A stretch of 19,817 nucleotides of DNA from Saccoglossus kowalevskii (lineage: Eukaryota; Hemichordata; Enteropneusta; Harrimaniidae). The notes under the pieces were generated by a model. It was given only the letters and a program-made list of their open reading frames with translations. It was not told the DNA's origin and ran no database searches. Every line of letters starts with the position of its first letter. Position 1 is the stretch's first letter. Positions 1 through 10,723 of this stretch are shown here, in pieces. Location of the stretch: positions 1 to 19,817 of the forward strand of contig NW_003129360.1 of the NCBI RefSeq assembly GCF_000003605.2. Direction: 5' to 3'. A program made the position numbers and the translations under genes.

Positions 1-2189
1 TCAGGCAATGTGTTCCAGTGTTGCATCTTGGGAGAAGATTCGCTTAAGTGAGGTAAATGGTAACACACCTCGTGTCGGGTCCTTGTTTATGGATGCCTGT
101 TGTCACTTCGCGATAATTAAGACTGAATAGTCTGAAGATCACTAAATTATTTGGTAAGTACAGTGGAGTAATTTGTTTTTTATCTACTGAGTGTGGGTTT
201 TTACGTTATTTAATTAATGCTTCCTGCAATAATATGTTTGCCTGTTCGTTTATCATTCAAGCTCCTTCAAGCCAGTTATCTATTTCAATTTGTGTTGGCT
301 AAAACATATTTTCTTTCATTTAACTGAAATATAAGTAGCCCTGCGTATAATGCTATGTTCATCGGGGCTAACTAATGGACAATGCCCCTTCGCACTGCCC
401 TACGCATGCAGTCACGGTTGTCTTGTATTCGATCATCACAATAGCGACCATGCATTGGAAAATGACTGTTTTTGGACTTATTCAAGATAATCGTTCTGGT
501 TTGATTATTACAATAAAAAAATCATTGATCCAACAGTATCACGTGATTACGATTTTGAGTGCCATTACGAGAGAAAACTGAATAACTTCATTCAAAATGC
601 CATATCTGAGGAGGTACGTCCGCCATTTTGAGAGATTAGCCAGTAGTGTAGAATGTCATTTGTAAACGGAATATAGCCTCGAGACAACACGGAATAGTCA
701 TTTAAACGGTAAAATAGAAGTTTATGTCTATTGAAATGAAAAATGACTGCAGAGTCGGGCGATCGTCGCTACTTTCGCAGCCTAATCGCAGGTTTTTCGA
801 AAAACGTCGAAAAAACACAAGAATTAGTAGAAATATTCCTGTTTTGGGCGGATTATTGATAGAGAATAATGTCTTTATTACAAAAATGCTGAAAAACCAT
901 GAGTTTTTGCCTTAGTTATTTTTTTATCGGCGAAAAACTGCGAACTCGGCAAATTTGGTTGCACAACTTCCCTCTATCATATACATCCAACGACACCGAT
1001 GCCAGCTGACTGTGGTAGCCGGTGGTCAATGGACTGCGCTGTCTATGTATTAGTGCAATTGTATTTGATCACTGGCGCTCTCGTTTGTATCTTTTTTACC
1101 AGTTATTATTTACAAAAATAATAATTTTGTGTAACTCAGTGTTTATCTAGCTGAAATTGTTAAATGACGTGAACTAGCTACGTTAATATCGTGACGATCT
1201 TTCATAATTTGCGACCAAACACGGCGGGCCGCCATCTTTCAATATATAGTAGGTCACCTTGTCACAGCGCCATCTACATCCAAGGTCACTTGTTTGAATC
1301 CATTTGTTTAAATGTGCATTTGAGAGAACTGAATTATTGTTGCAAGGTTTCGGAGGATTTATGTAAACTGTATATTGTTTGTAAATTGTTTTTGTATTTT
1401 TTTCAGGATCTGGATGTGAAAGACAATTTTGATGGCTGCAACAATACCACATAGTTCTGCAATATACACAAATCTATTACAGAAGATTTGCTGACTTCAA
1501 TTACAAATCTTCATTTATGACACGTTTATTTTATTATAAAAAATATAAATATAGAACTATGTATTTAAACTTCGAATTTGTCATTGTACACCAAATGAAG
1601 TTTGTAATAAAAACACTAACAACTTTTTTTCTGTGTGAATTTATGCAACTTTATTTGTACAGTAAGAGAATGATTCTGTTGCTAAGTGATGATATAGAAG
1701 GCAGTGCTGGTCCTACTTCAAATTGTGAAATAACGGGTCAAGATAAATTAGTGATTGCAGGTTATGCTCATTAAGGTTCACTTAAATATTCAGGTATCAC
1801 CTCTGAAGTCTTATAACCTTGGTATATTCAATGATTATGGATACTGCTAATATGTCAGTACTGCTAGCAGTATGACTATTGATAACATACTAGATATGGG
1901 ACATATTGTATTTAAAACTTAACAAGTCATTCCAGTATGTATTTACAGGTTGCTTGTTGATTTAAATAGCTGCATTTCATTCGGACCAAATCATTTTGGG
2001 TGCCTTTCTGAAGTTGACTTTGACGTTGTCACTGCGTCTCAGACATTGAACACTGCATTGAAAAATGTTTTGAAAGTACTTGATCAGTGCATTGTAAACC
2101 ATTTTCTTTTGTTTTTTCTTATTTGTCATACTCAGTATGTACACAGTTTTGGTATTTAACCACGTAAATATATTTCTTGAATATTGTCA
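1..2189. other. Intergenic region with no recognisable gene
   Basis: Only short open frames of fewer than 90 codons occur on either strand, and none resembles a known family. Isolated regulatory-looking motifs lie at 1228-1275. A possible splice acceptor at 1404-1406 is followed by a short open stretch to a stop at 1452-1454 and an AATAAA at 1606-1611, but no upstream exon could be tied to it. The stretch is AT-rich and most likely intergenic or intronic sequence of an unseen gene. Confidence 0.5.
1228..1238 (-). promoter_or_regulatory. YY1-type motif (GCCGCCATCTT)
   Basis: The reverse complement, AAGATGGCGGC, is the textbook YY1 consensus often found near transcription starts. About 30 bases downstream, at 1267-1275, GCGCCATCT reads AGATGGCGC on the minus strand, which fits the core half of the CTCF motif. 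The two together suggest a regulatory or promoter element, but no gene could be connected to it. Short motifs like these also arise by chance. Confidence 0.25.
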
Positions 2190-3400
2190 AGACCAAGTTT
2201 GGTACATGAGAATTAATTTGAACAGTTTGAACGGGAACTGTGTCATTTTCAATGACTTGTTATATAAGGAAAGGTTGTGACCGAGTCAAAAGAACTTCTT
2301 TTATTGTGGGTATAGAGAATGGAGGCCAGAACGTGATGCAAATTGAATCTTTTCTAAAAGCACAAAGAATGAAATGGGTTTTATGATTGTTTTCGTCAGA
2401 ACCAGCTGGTTGAAGAAACATTGTAGAACCATTAATAATTATCAAAAGTGGCAGACATGTATTATCATGTAATGGTGATGTTAAAAGTTAAGTAAACAAT
2501 TTACCACCATTTTATGTTGACATTATGAGAGAATGATCACATTCAATGCATCATTCCCCCAATTCTGTGTATGAAATTGACAATCAAGCGTTGTGGAACA
2601 ATTTCTTTATTAAAATTGCAAACAAACCAATTTATTTTAAATCTCTAGCAAATCGAGGCATTATTGGTTTAATTAATCAGGATGGGAGTTTTCATAATTG
2701 GAAGTAGTGGAATAAGAAGGCTATTACATTCATTGAATTCATTCAAATTAAAGGTCTTATCACAGCTATACCTAAAGATTGGAAGCAAATTATTTTTAAC
2801 TCAACACATACCTGGTTTGAATTTGATCATAATAGTTTTTTTGGGGGAAGGTGAGTACATAAATATTAAATCCTTAACAACTAAAATAATTTACACAAAA
2901 TTATGTAAACAGATCATTGAGCCACCTGCGATAGTGCAAACATTTGGGAACTCTTATGATATCTCAGCAGAACATATTACTGTAATCTTTAAATTGCCAT
3001 TCATAACTACTATATCAAGTGCTCTGAGAGCATTTCAGTACCAAAATCTTCAAAATGACATTGTTACAAGCAGTAAATTACATCATCTTCATGCTCTTTT
3101 TATGTCAATGCTAATGAAAACAACAACCTTACATCACTTTTTTTACGCTTTTACTTTGTGCAAGAATTGTGGATATTGGTGCAAGAACAGTTTGAGGTAA
3201 TTAGACATATAAGCTGTAACTGCAAAAATATTATTTTGGGGATATACAACTCACCTGAAAACCTATGTAGAGCAAAATCTATGTAGTACAAAAAACAAAA
3301 TGTTGTCATATTATGTATTTAAGATGTTTGTCATATCCAATAGACAAGTTGAATAAGAAATTGCAAAAAGAAATAATAAGGTCAACTTACATTTTATAAA
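2190..3400 (+). mobile_element. Decayed non-LTR retrotransposon (LINE, L1/Tx1-like), ORF2 C-terminal half
   Basis: Collinear blocks of a LINE ORF2 lie in order in shifting frames. Block 1 (2282-2380) reads RVKRTSFI, then IENGG, then a stretch ending AQRMKWV, the typical segment after the reverse transcriptase palm. Block 2 (2585-2851) has LWNN, NKPIYFKS, DGSFHNW, an in-frame stop at 2705-2707, then GLITAIPKDWK. Block 3 (about 2862-3157) is in another frame and carries KIIYTKL, IEPP, LPF and LRAFQYQ (3024-3044). Block 4 (3158 to about 3250) has LWILVQEQFE. Block 5 (3313-3396) holds a basic LNKKLQKEI stretch and ends at a stop. The endonuclease and the YADD palm motif are not visible, so the copy is 5'-truncated or more diverged upstream. 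Frame changes and stops show it is dead. Assignment rests on remembered family motifs; clade naming is less sure than the LINE call. Confidence 0.82.
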
Positions 3401-4239
3401 TTAAATTATTTAAGTAATTAAATACGGTATTCGTACACAAAATCATCTTTTGTTTTTGTATTTTCTTTTACAGTTTGTTTTCTGTGTTTGTTCGTATAAT
3501 AATAACATGCTATTTAAAAACAAAGTTGTATTGTATCTACATTAGTTCAATTCCACATACTAGAAAGAAACACGGTAATTGAAACTATCAAATATATTGC
3601 AGTCAACGATTTTCCGTTAGTTAAATCTACATACCAATCGGCAATACAAGAAATGTCAGCTCTATTAAGCTCCCAAAATATTGTTAGACCTACTTAGATA
3701 CTTCGAACACAAGCGATCTTTTCTGCTACTAGTTTAGATCGTGTGCTTCAATTTTCTTTTCTAAATCACATGAATGCTGGCTTATACGATCAGATTAAAC
3801 TAAGATATATATCTGAAGAGAACAATCTGATGAAAATCATCTGCTCAGCTTGTGTAAGTACCGCGACATCAAATTAATGTAACTAATTCACACGTCATCT
3901 TGTAACATAGCAGTTTTAGTCACGTACAGAGTTTGTGTGTAAGATTAATTACACTTTGTGAACACGTCCTCAAAAAGTTTAAACTGCATTCCCAAAAATC
4001 TGAACTGCTGCTGTATATGTATTTTTAGGTGATATAAGTTTAGCCAATATTTGGGCGCATGCAGCACATCGTATGCTGTATCGGAGTCAACTTGCAGCCC
4101 ACATTTACATAATCTGCTGGTAAATTCGATCGGTGCATTTTTGATCGGACTGCCACTCTGTTACAGAATTTGTTTGCCTTATTTAATAACGTTTCACAAT
4201 TTGCACAGTGAAACTCGTCAGACTTCGTCGTAAATACGC
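3401..4239. other. AT-rich intergenic sequence, nothing recognised
   Basis: No open frame of family-like content is present. The 3' end of the LINE fragment fades here without a clear poly(A) tail or target-site duplication. A GTAAGT donor-like string near 3854 has no convincing exon before it. Confidence 0.5.
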
Positions 4240-4500
4240 AACGAAGAGGTCAGGTGACTCGGTCATGTGACAGTCTGTCCAATCTTGCGCAGGCGCATTA
4301 ATCAGAATTCAAAGATTGCTTAACGTTTGCGTCGATGTTTGTCGTACTTCATGAGCGAGTGAAATAGTGCGTAAAGAGGTGCATAATTGTTATTACCAGC
4401 CATTAATATAACACTCATTGGTAGATTTCGTGTTTTTTAATCTTGTAGGTACAACTCTGCAGTCATCCAACCGGAAGAACAGGCGCTGGGTACGTAATAT
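4240..4500. promoter_or_regulatory. Promoter-like motif cluster
   Basis: Within about 250 bases lie an E-box-like GTCATGTGAC (from about 4262), a CCAAT box (4279-4283), an NRF1-like TGCGCAGGCGCA (4286-4297, one mismatch to the palindromic consensus) and an ETS-type CCGGAAG (about 4471). The stretch is richer in G+C than its surroundings. It could drive a non-coding first exon of the sulfotransferase gene about 1.5 kb downstream, because a GTAAGT donor lies at 4642 and an AG acceptor at 5918-5919. That splice is inference. A closer TATA-type promoter is the competing explanation. Confidence 0.25.
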
Positions 4501-4628
4501 ATATCATACTTGAGTTGTGGGAAGCCGAACGAAATTTTCGGACAATTTCGATGTCATGGTGGAAAAGCTTTTCTACCTTGCATTATTTCATGAGTGAGTC
4601 GGCGAATGTACCGGCAACTAAGTATACC

Positions 4629-4648
4629 GACTTACCCCTGGGTAAGTC
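4629..4648. repeat. Perfect 20-bp inverted repeat, 9-bp arms, carrying a GTAAGT on each strand
   Basis: GACTTACCC and GGGTAAGTC face each other across a CT spacer. Each arm contains a consensus 5' splice-site string, so donor-like sequences point outward on both strands. It may be coincidence or a small palindromic binding site. Confidence 0.75.
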
Positions 4649-5855
4649 TAGCGGCCGAATACAATGAAACACTCTCTCACATAGCCAGGGATTCAGTGCT
4701 AGGTGGAGCGCTGCAAAACCGTGACTTTCAGTTGGCGAGTAGCGATTCACTTCTTTCTAAAATCGATATGTATTATATAATGTATGGGGAGATTAATCTT
4801 TATTGGAATCGTGAATTGCAAATGGCGGTTTAGTTGTGGACGGACTTACTGCACGTTTCAAAGGTCGTATTTGTAAGAGGTGAATAATGTCAAAATCATT
4901 TGCATGCATTTAATTTATTTCTTCATAGTTTACTTACGCGGCCATACCGATTTACCAAAAAATACGAGACATTCATTTTAACCTTTGCTATTTTTCATAA
5001 CTAATGTCCATTTACGTAAAATGTGAAAGACTATCAATGCATATATTAGTTAGCTTCTATAATCTATGTTAATGATTGACATAATTTACGACGCTGATTC
5101 ATAGCTAGATATACGGGTATGCGCCGATGAATCGAGTAACTTACTAATTAAAACACACTGTTTAATGTTATGAGACGTCGCTGTGTGAATGATTGAAGGT
5201 CGGTGGAGTTGGAGAATCACATTTTGCTTGCAGTCTAATTGGTTCAAAGGTAGCAAAAAATGGTGACACTTATGGATAATTTTCGATTCTTTTCTTGTCA
5301 CTGCGTTTGGACGATAGATCCTTTATTTTCTATTCTTTATCCGAACGTAATTCAGATTATTTTTATGACTTTTACATTTTCCGACAACAGAGAGCCAGGG
5401 TAAATTCGATTGAAAAGTGCACTAGGTACACTAGAATCAGCGAACTTCTTTGTGTGGAGTCCAGTCAAACCCTGGTAGCAGCCATGTTTGTTTTAGTATT
5501 AGAGGACGCTTACGCGCGTAATCATTCCTTATTTGGAATTCGCATTTCCTTATATAGTAGGATGAAATTACTCCATAAGATATCGCTAAATTACGACATG
5601 CTGTAACTTACGGCGTTATGGTGAGAGATGAATAATAATAGTATACATTGCACGCGTTTTTGCAGCTTTAATTTTTTTTGGATCTGCACATTAGAAACCC
5701 CTTCGTTCGTCTGGGTTCAAGAGGAAATGTCGGACATTAGCATCAAGTATTTGTAACTCACCATACTTAACCTAGAAATAATCGCGGCAGCTTAATCACT
5801 GTGAAGACACTCATTCCAAACAGTACTGGCCTCAGACGATACTGTAAACATACTG
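4649..5855. other. Region upstream of the sulfotransferase gene, no gene recognised
   Basis: The longest open frame here (5295-5606, +, 103 codons) shows no domain, signal peptide or codon pattern that I recognise. The stretch is best read as intergenic DNA, or as a 5'-UTR intron if transcription begins in the 4240-4500 cluster. Confidence 0.45.
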
Positions 5856-5894
5856 CACGTGTGTATGCTCTCAAATTGTAGCTTGTTATATATT
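5856..5894 (+). promoter_or_regulatory. Candidate core promoter: E-box CACGTG and TATA-like element
   Basis: CACGTG lies at 5856-5861 and TATATATT at 5887-5894, 32-39 bases before the sulfotransferase start codon. A TATA box here would put transcription start at about 5915-5925, leaving almost no 5' UTR. That is a reason for caution. The string AGCTTGTTATATAT around the TATA recurs before the mucin start codon. Confidence 0.35.
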
Positions 5895-5925
5895 AATATA
5901 CATCCCATTATTTCAATAGGTAGCA

Positions 5926-6705
5926 ATGACGTCAGAACACCCTTGTCGTGTTGCAATATGGACACACCAACGGAGTACATCAACAGCTCTTCTACAATGT
6001 TTTGCAGGTCAAGAAAAAACAAAAACGTTTATGGAACCATATGCAATTCCATTCTTAGAAGAATGTGATCAATATTTAGAAGATAATCCAACATATGTCA
6101 ATGGCCGTTACAAGGAAGTAAAAATGATGTTAGAGTCCGACTACCCAGGTAGTACGATGATTGTATTTAAAGATATGGCTGATTTTGTAGTTGGAAGATA
6201 CGACAAAATCCCGGAAGGATACATTAATACGTTTTTGATTCGTGAACCAAACGAAAGTATTCCAAGTTTCTGGAGAGCAACAATAAATTCAGGACGAACA
6301 TTATTTCCACGTAGATATTCATACGGTAGCCTCAAACCAGTATTAGATTTATACGATTATCTCACTGAACAAAACCAACCGTGTATAATTATTGATGCTC
6401 ACGATCTGTCTCATTTCCCTGAGATGGTGCTGAGACAGTTCTGTCAAAAGACTGGTGTGACATTCTGCGAAAATATGCTCGGATGGAAATCGCAAAACAT
6501 GGATGGTTGGGATCCATCTTTTGAAAAGAGCAAAGATCGCAATATTTGGTTTGGCAATGCACTTGAAAGTTCCAAGTTTCATCCACTACCGACCATAGAC
6601 ACCCCGATTGATTTGTCCATAGTACCAGAAAAAAACATCTTCACATTAGAGGAATCAAAACCAATCTATGACGTATTGTTTGCAAAACGCATCAAGCCAT
6701 TTTAG
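5926..6705 (+). CDS. P-loop sulfotransferase-like protein, intronless, 259 aa
   Basis: The frame is complete from ATG to TAG without introns. Residues 9-26 contain VAIWTHQRSTSTAL, a beta strand followed by the 5'-phosphosulfate-binding loop (THQRSTSTA, 13-21) of PAPS-dependent sulfotransferases. FMEPY (35-39) follows it. The FLIREPNESIPSF stretch (103-115) matches the 3'-phosphate-binding region with conserved Arg and Ser. IIIDAHDL, then VLRQFCQKTGVTF (154-180) and MLGW (184-187) are the usual C-terminal signature of this compact family, whose members are about 240-270 residues. No signal peptide or membrane segment is present, so a soluble cytosolic enzyme is expected, unlike Golgi carbohydrate sulfotransferases. 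An in-frame TAG at 5917-5919 lies just upstream, and -3 is G, supporting this start. The acceptor substrate is unknown; transfer of sulfate from PAPS is inferred from motifs only. The CREB/ATF palindrome TGACGTCA overlaps the start codon (5927-5934). Confidence 0.9.
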   Translation: MTSEHPCRVAIWTHQRSTSTALLQCFAGQEKTKTFMEPYAIPFLEECDQYLEDNPTYVNGRYKEVKMMLESDYPGSTMIVFKDMADFVVGRYDKIPEGYINTFLIREPNESIPSFWRATINSGRTLFPRRYSYGSLKPVLDLYDYLTEQNQPCIIIDAHDLSHFPEMVLRQFCQKTGVTFCENMLGWKSQNMDGWDPSFEKSKDRNIWFGNALESSKFHPLPTIDTPIDLSIVPEKNIFTLEESKPIYDVLFAKRIKPF

Positions 6706-6836
6706 CTGAACTTGTAAGACACATATTGTTCTAGAAGTAGACAACAGACTATGAATTACTCTTCTTAGCCTTGGTGTGTAGACAATAATAACGGGATTTC
6801 TATATTTGGTGAATAATTTACTGATAAATCATGCGC

Positions 6837-6842
6837 AATAAA
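6837..6842 (+). terminator. Poly(A) signal AATAAA of the sulfotransferase gene
   Basis: This canonical AATAAA lies about 130 bases after the stop codon. A second AATAAA at 6928-6933 is an alternative. Together they fit a short 3' UTR. Confidence 0.55.
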
Positions 6843-6933
6843 CACGTAGTATGTCTCTTCCATAAAATTATTGTAGCTTTGTGTTTACAATCAGTCTATA
6901 GACTAACTACAGTTACGATGATAAACAAATAAA

Positions 6934-9900
6934 GTCATTAGTTATAAAAACTTCCCAAATTCAAAGGAAATAAAAAAACAATAACAGGTATTTCCATGCT
7001 GAAGCAAGGAAAGTTACGTGCTGGTTAACTAGCCATACCGTCAGGGTATTTGTATTCTGTAGTTCGTTATAATGCAGACTTCACATTAAAAGTTACAAAT
7101 GGGACAGTCTAGTCATCCACATACAAAAACATACCAACAGAAAACATTCATTCATACTATCAATGAATATTCAAGTTGATAAACAAAATGTCGCTCTGAA
7201 GGTGCCATGGAAATGGTTTAGCCGCATTTACCCACGATTTTAATGAATACAAAATGCCTATAACTTGACTTGTATCCAATTACTTGTTTTAAAGCCTAAA
7301 AAACAGTCACAAGATGAAACAACTTAAAATGCTACTTTTTGAAATAAATAATAATAATATTGGAAACATGTTAATTTGGTCCTATTGTATGGTAACATGG
7401 TAACCTTATTTATTGATTTACTAATTCATATTTTAATTTTATATTTGTTTTTGTTAGGAATGTTTTTTTAATTGTAACAATCATCTTTTCTTCTGCGTTT
7501 TTAAATACTTGCATTACATTTAAATATCAAATATCTAGCTCTATCCCACATTAAATATAATTCATATGAAGCTTGGCCTTGACCAGATGATTTTGCTTCC
7601 CAGCAATGAAAATTGAACATGTAAAGTTTGTCAATTACAATTGGTATTATTTTGAATATCACTAGCAAATAAACATATTATTATATTCAATTTTCATTTA
7701 TTTAATTTTTTTAAACTGAATTTATCATATAATTTGTATTGTATTTCACTTGATTACATTGTGTTCATACTCTGTTACGCATATTTAAGAAGTTTAAAAT
7801 ACTAAATTAGATAGGTAAAAATAGCTATATTAAGTAACAGATGGGTAACAATAATGGAGACTCAAACAATAATTGAAACTCAAACAATGTAGTTACAATA
7901 CACTTGAACAAAGTTTGTTTCTGAAAAATAAAAATATAACAAATTTCCACAAAATTATAAAAATACAGAAACATTTGGCCAGTCATATATAAACATATAG
8001 GTTCATATATAAACAAACGTATCATGCTTCGTTTTATACCATACCAAGCGATTGTGCGTTTTTTGAGTAACGAAACATACAATAAAATGTTTACGTACCT
8101 TTCTCGGAAAATTGCATAATACATGTTTGCCGAGTCTTTTGTGTAAACATTGTTATCTAGTTGACACAAGCAACAGTTAAGGAATTATAGATATGGTAGT
8201 TTGTATACTTCCCTCAACTCTGCTTTTTTATTACAACACCCGCATATTTGCAAGTATAATCGCCCAACATACGACCTTGAAGCGTCTGGAAAAAATGAGT
8301 TTTGACAACAAGAAGCATTTAATATGCTGAAGATATGCTGTGCTACAAGAGGAATAAAATAATAGACAATTTTGTTATAAAGACATACATTTTTGCACAA
8401 AATGCACAGAGGAAATATAACAGTTTACAAGTAAAATTGTACTACCTTTCAGGGGGTTCATTGAGGCTTGACGTATCTTTAATATGGATGCCATGTTTGG
8501 CTGCAGTGACTGTATAGATGTTGATTCAATGAATATTCCAAAGACATAGCAGGAATAATTAATGACCAAGCACGACCACCACGTAAGAATTTAAAACAAT
8601 TATAATGGAATATTGCAGAACAAACCGTTAGACTATAATGAATGAAATTAAAAATCGTTTCGTTACATAAACGTGTCTATCAAACCAGAAGAAGATGTGA
8701 CACATAGCATAAATATGTACAACATCACTCCCATAACTAAATAAAACAAGAAATGTGTTAAAATGACACAGTTTTAGCTTTAAAAATATATGATAAATGC
8801 GTTTCTATTTTCTTTTGATATTATTGGAGCGTTGTATTGCTTGAACACATCGGCAATGACATTGGCTTTCATTGACAAACAATGTATTCTGTATCAGTGC
8901 GTGAGTTTCTAGAACAGGGTTATTTTAGAAATTTCTTTTATATTTTTATTTTACAGTTAATTTCTCATCCCTTCATAATTCTAAAATTTGACAGTGTATA
9001 TAGTGGTCGTGGGATTTATTGAAAAAAATGGCAACATGACAATTTTGCTTAAGGAGCTAGCCATTAGAGTCCCCAGCTTCGTATAAAACAAATATACACG
9101 TAAAATACATACAAACACTAATTCACGTGTCTCATCAAACTACTGTCATAGTCATAGGATGTGCAAGGTGGAGGTAGAACAACAACAAGTAAAAGCCACA
9201 TTAGAGAGTAAAAACGTGACAACGTTTGTTCTGTAAAAAATATGTGAAAATGCTTTCCACTGAATAATACAACATCAATATTCTTCAAGTGTATTATTTT
9301 CTTGATTCCAACTGAATTCCCTATCCTCTCTGTCCATCCGGGTATTTGCACCAACTGGAAACCATCACGGTAAAAACTAGGGCCGAACACTTCGAGACAA
9401 ATGTACTTAAGGATAGTTGATAGTTGAGACTCTATTGAAAAGTGTAACAATGTTACCCGTACATGTGCAAAATATATAAATTCGGTTGTTCAGGATTACT
9501 TCAAAGTTGAGTTTATGCTGTTTTCCCGACCTTGCTGTTTTTACCGGCTCTTCGACTGGCGTTTCACATTAGCTCGCACAGAGCCTATAGAAATACATGA
9601 CACACTGGTACGCGTCTTAGCAACGTAGATAGAACGTTCTGGTGTTAATCATTTGGAGCATCAATAAAGTGACGCTGACAATCTCAGTTAGAGAATGTTA
9701 AAATCACAGATCAATGGTTAACTTTTTGTCTGCAGGTAAAATACATATCTATATATAGAGTGGACTTCAGGTTATGTTATCAGCTGACTCAAACGTGCAG
9801 TTCGTTTTTTAACAGATGGGTAACCATGCATTATTTATCCTTGTCCTCTCATTAAACAAAATAACCCAGTGAAAATGTTAACAATACCAATGTTTTCCTA

Positions 9901-10095
9901 ACAATACACATTTATAGATCATATATGAGGTCGCAGTGATATTCAAATATATTATTTCGTCGACTTATTTCGTCTGCTTCGTGTGCTGAATGTGAAATCT
10001 ATCCTAAAATAGATATTCTATCGGTAAGTGTGTTGACATGTAAATTCACTTCCTTTCTGATAATTTGACAGTTGCATTTGCCCTTTAATAATTAG
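6934..10095. other. Long AT-rich gene desert
   Basis: Both strands carry only short open frames. The two longest, on the minus strand at 7825-8169 and 9118-9450, have no start context, splice pattern or domain that I recognise. Small local duplications occur, for example ACTCAAACAAT twice near 7860-7890 and TCATATATAAACA twice near 7983-8015. No RNA gene or identifiable transposon was seen. Confidence 0.5.
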
Positions 10096-10249
10096 TTCGT
10101 CACACACATGCAAAAGACATAACTAATTTGGTTGTATATTTATTATTGTAATGTCACACATTTATAGTAGAAAATCGTGCTGATTATTTTGATATTTTAA
10201 GTTTATAGAATTTTTTAAAATGTGCACGTATTTTCAATGTACAACTAGT
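10096..10249. repeat. 154-bp dispersed direct repeat, copy A
   Basis: This segment matches 10845-10998 over 154 bases with no gaps, at a constant offset of 749 and about 13 mismatches. The central part, from TGTATATTTATTATTG to the TTTTGATATT stretch, is almost unchanged. It has no coding potential. Copy A lacks the tRNA-like head that precedes copy B, so it may be a 5'-truncated element or half of a local duplication. Confidence 0.85.
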
Positions 10250-10723
10250 GCCATATGAGCTGACCGTAATATGTTCTAAAACAGACTAAAAACGTATGAA
10301 AAGCATTTGAAAAGTTGGTGGGTTTGTTAATATATCTGACCTAAGTCATTGTTACATCGTCCCCGCAGTTAAGAATATAGAAAAAAATAGCAAATGTGTT
10401 GGAAAAGCCTCTTTTATTAGCAGTTTGTACCACTATCAAAATGAAAAACGATAAACAAACTGCTTCCAAAGTTATGAAAGTGATTGCAAAATTGACAAAT
10501 TTACATGGAAATGTGACCTCTGTTGTTATATTATCGAGACCCGTCATTAAAAGTTCGAAAAAGTGAATAAATATGTCGTAAATGGGCGTTTATTATCGTC
10601 CAGACTGCAGAAGAACGTAGAGGTCATAGGTCAACTTACGAAAGACACAACTGTAAACGAATTCAATTTTAAAACATTTTCAAACATTAAATAGCCGCCA
10701 ATTCCAATAAAATTCAAATGACC
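10250..10723. other. Spacer between the paired repeats, no gene
   Basis: The spacer contains a perfect DR1 motif and short open frames only. The longest, on the minus strand at 10341-10547 (68 codons), has no recognisable features. Confidence 0.5.
10621..10633 (+). promoter_or_regulatory. Perfect DR1 nuclear-receptor element (AGGTCA T AGGTCA)
   Basis: Two exact AGGTCA half-sites are separated by one base, the arrangement bound by RXR homodimers, HNF4 and PPAR/RXR in animals. It stands far from both recognised genes: about 3.9 kb after one and before the other. It would be a distal element if functional. Confidence 0.4.

Noticed and set aside
5-52. Possible 16-codon exon between TCAG at 1-4 and GAG|GTAAAT at 53
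   Set aside because: It is open in one frame and has plausible splice sites, but it sits at the window edge, is very short and has no recognisable partner exon.
1014-1050. Second tRNA-like A-box (TAGCCGGTGG followed by a D-arm-like stretch)
   Set aside because: It is one base short of the consensus and no B-box or fold was found; too weak to call.
1407-1454. Possible terminal exon after TTTTTTTCAG, with stop at 1452-1454 and AATAAA at 1606
   Set aside because: The acceptor looks good, but the 15 coded residues are uninformative and no upstream exon or promoter can be linked.
1950-2159. Possible upstream continuation of the LINE reverse transcriptase
   Set aside because: A stretch reading TALKNVLKVLD is vaguely like the segment after the palm domain, but no YADD motif is present and the spacing to the IENGG block is too short.
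2682-3200. 172-codon open frame as an independent gene
   Set aside because: Its second half is LINE ORF2 sequence and its first half is an out-of-frame reading of the same element.
5295-5606. 103-codon open frame upstream of the sulfotransferase
   Set aside because: No recognisable features and it does not lead into the sulfotransferase frame.
7825-8169. 114-codon open frame on the minus strand, hydrophobic and Phe/Tyr/Leu-rich
   Set aside because: The composition simply reflects A/T-rich codons; no motif or start context supports a gene.
9118-9450. 110-codon open frame on the minus strand
   Set aside because: No domain, signal peptide or family resemblance, and it lies in AT-rich DNA where such frames arise by chance.
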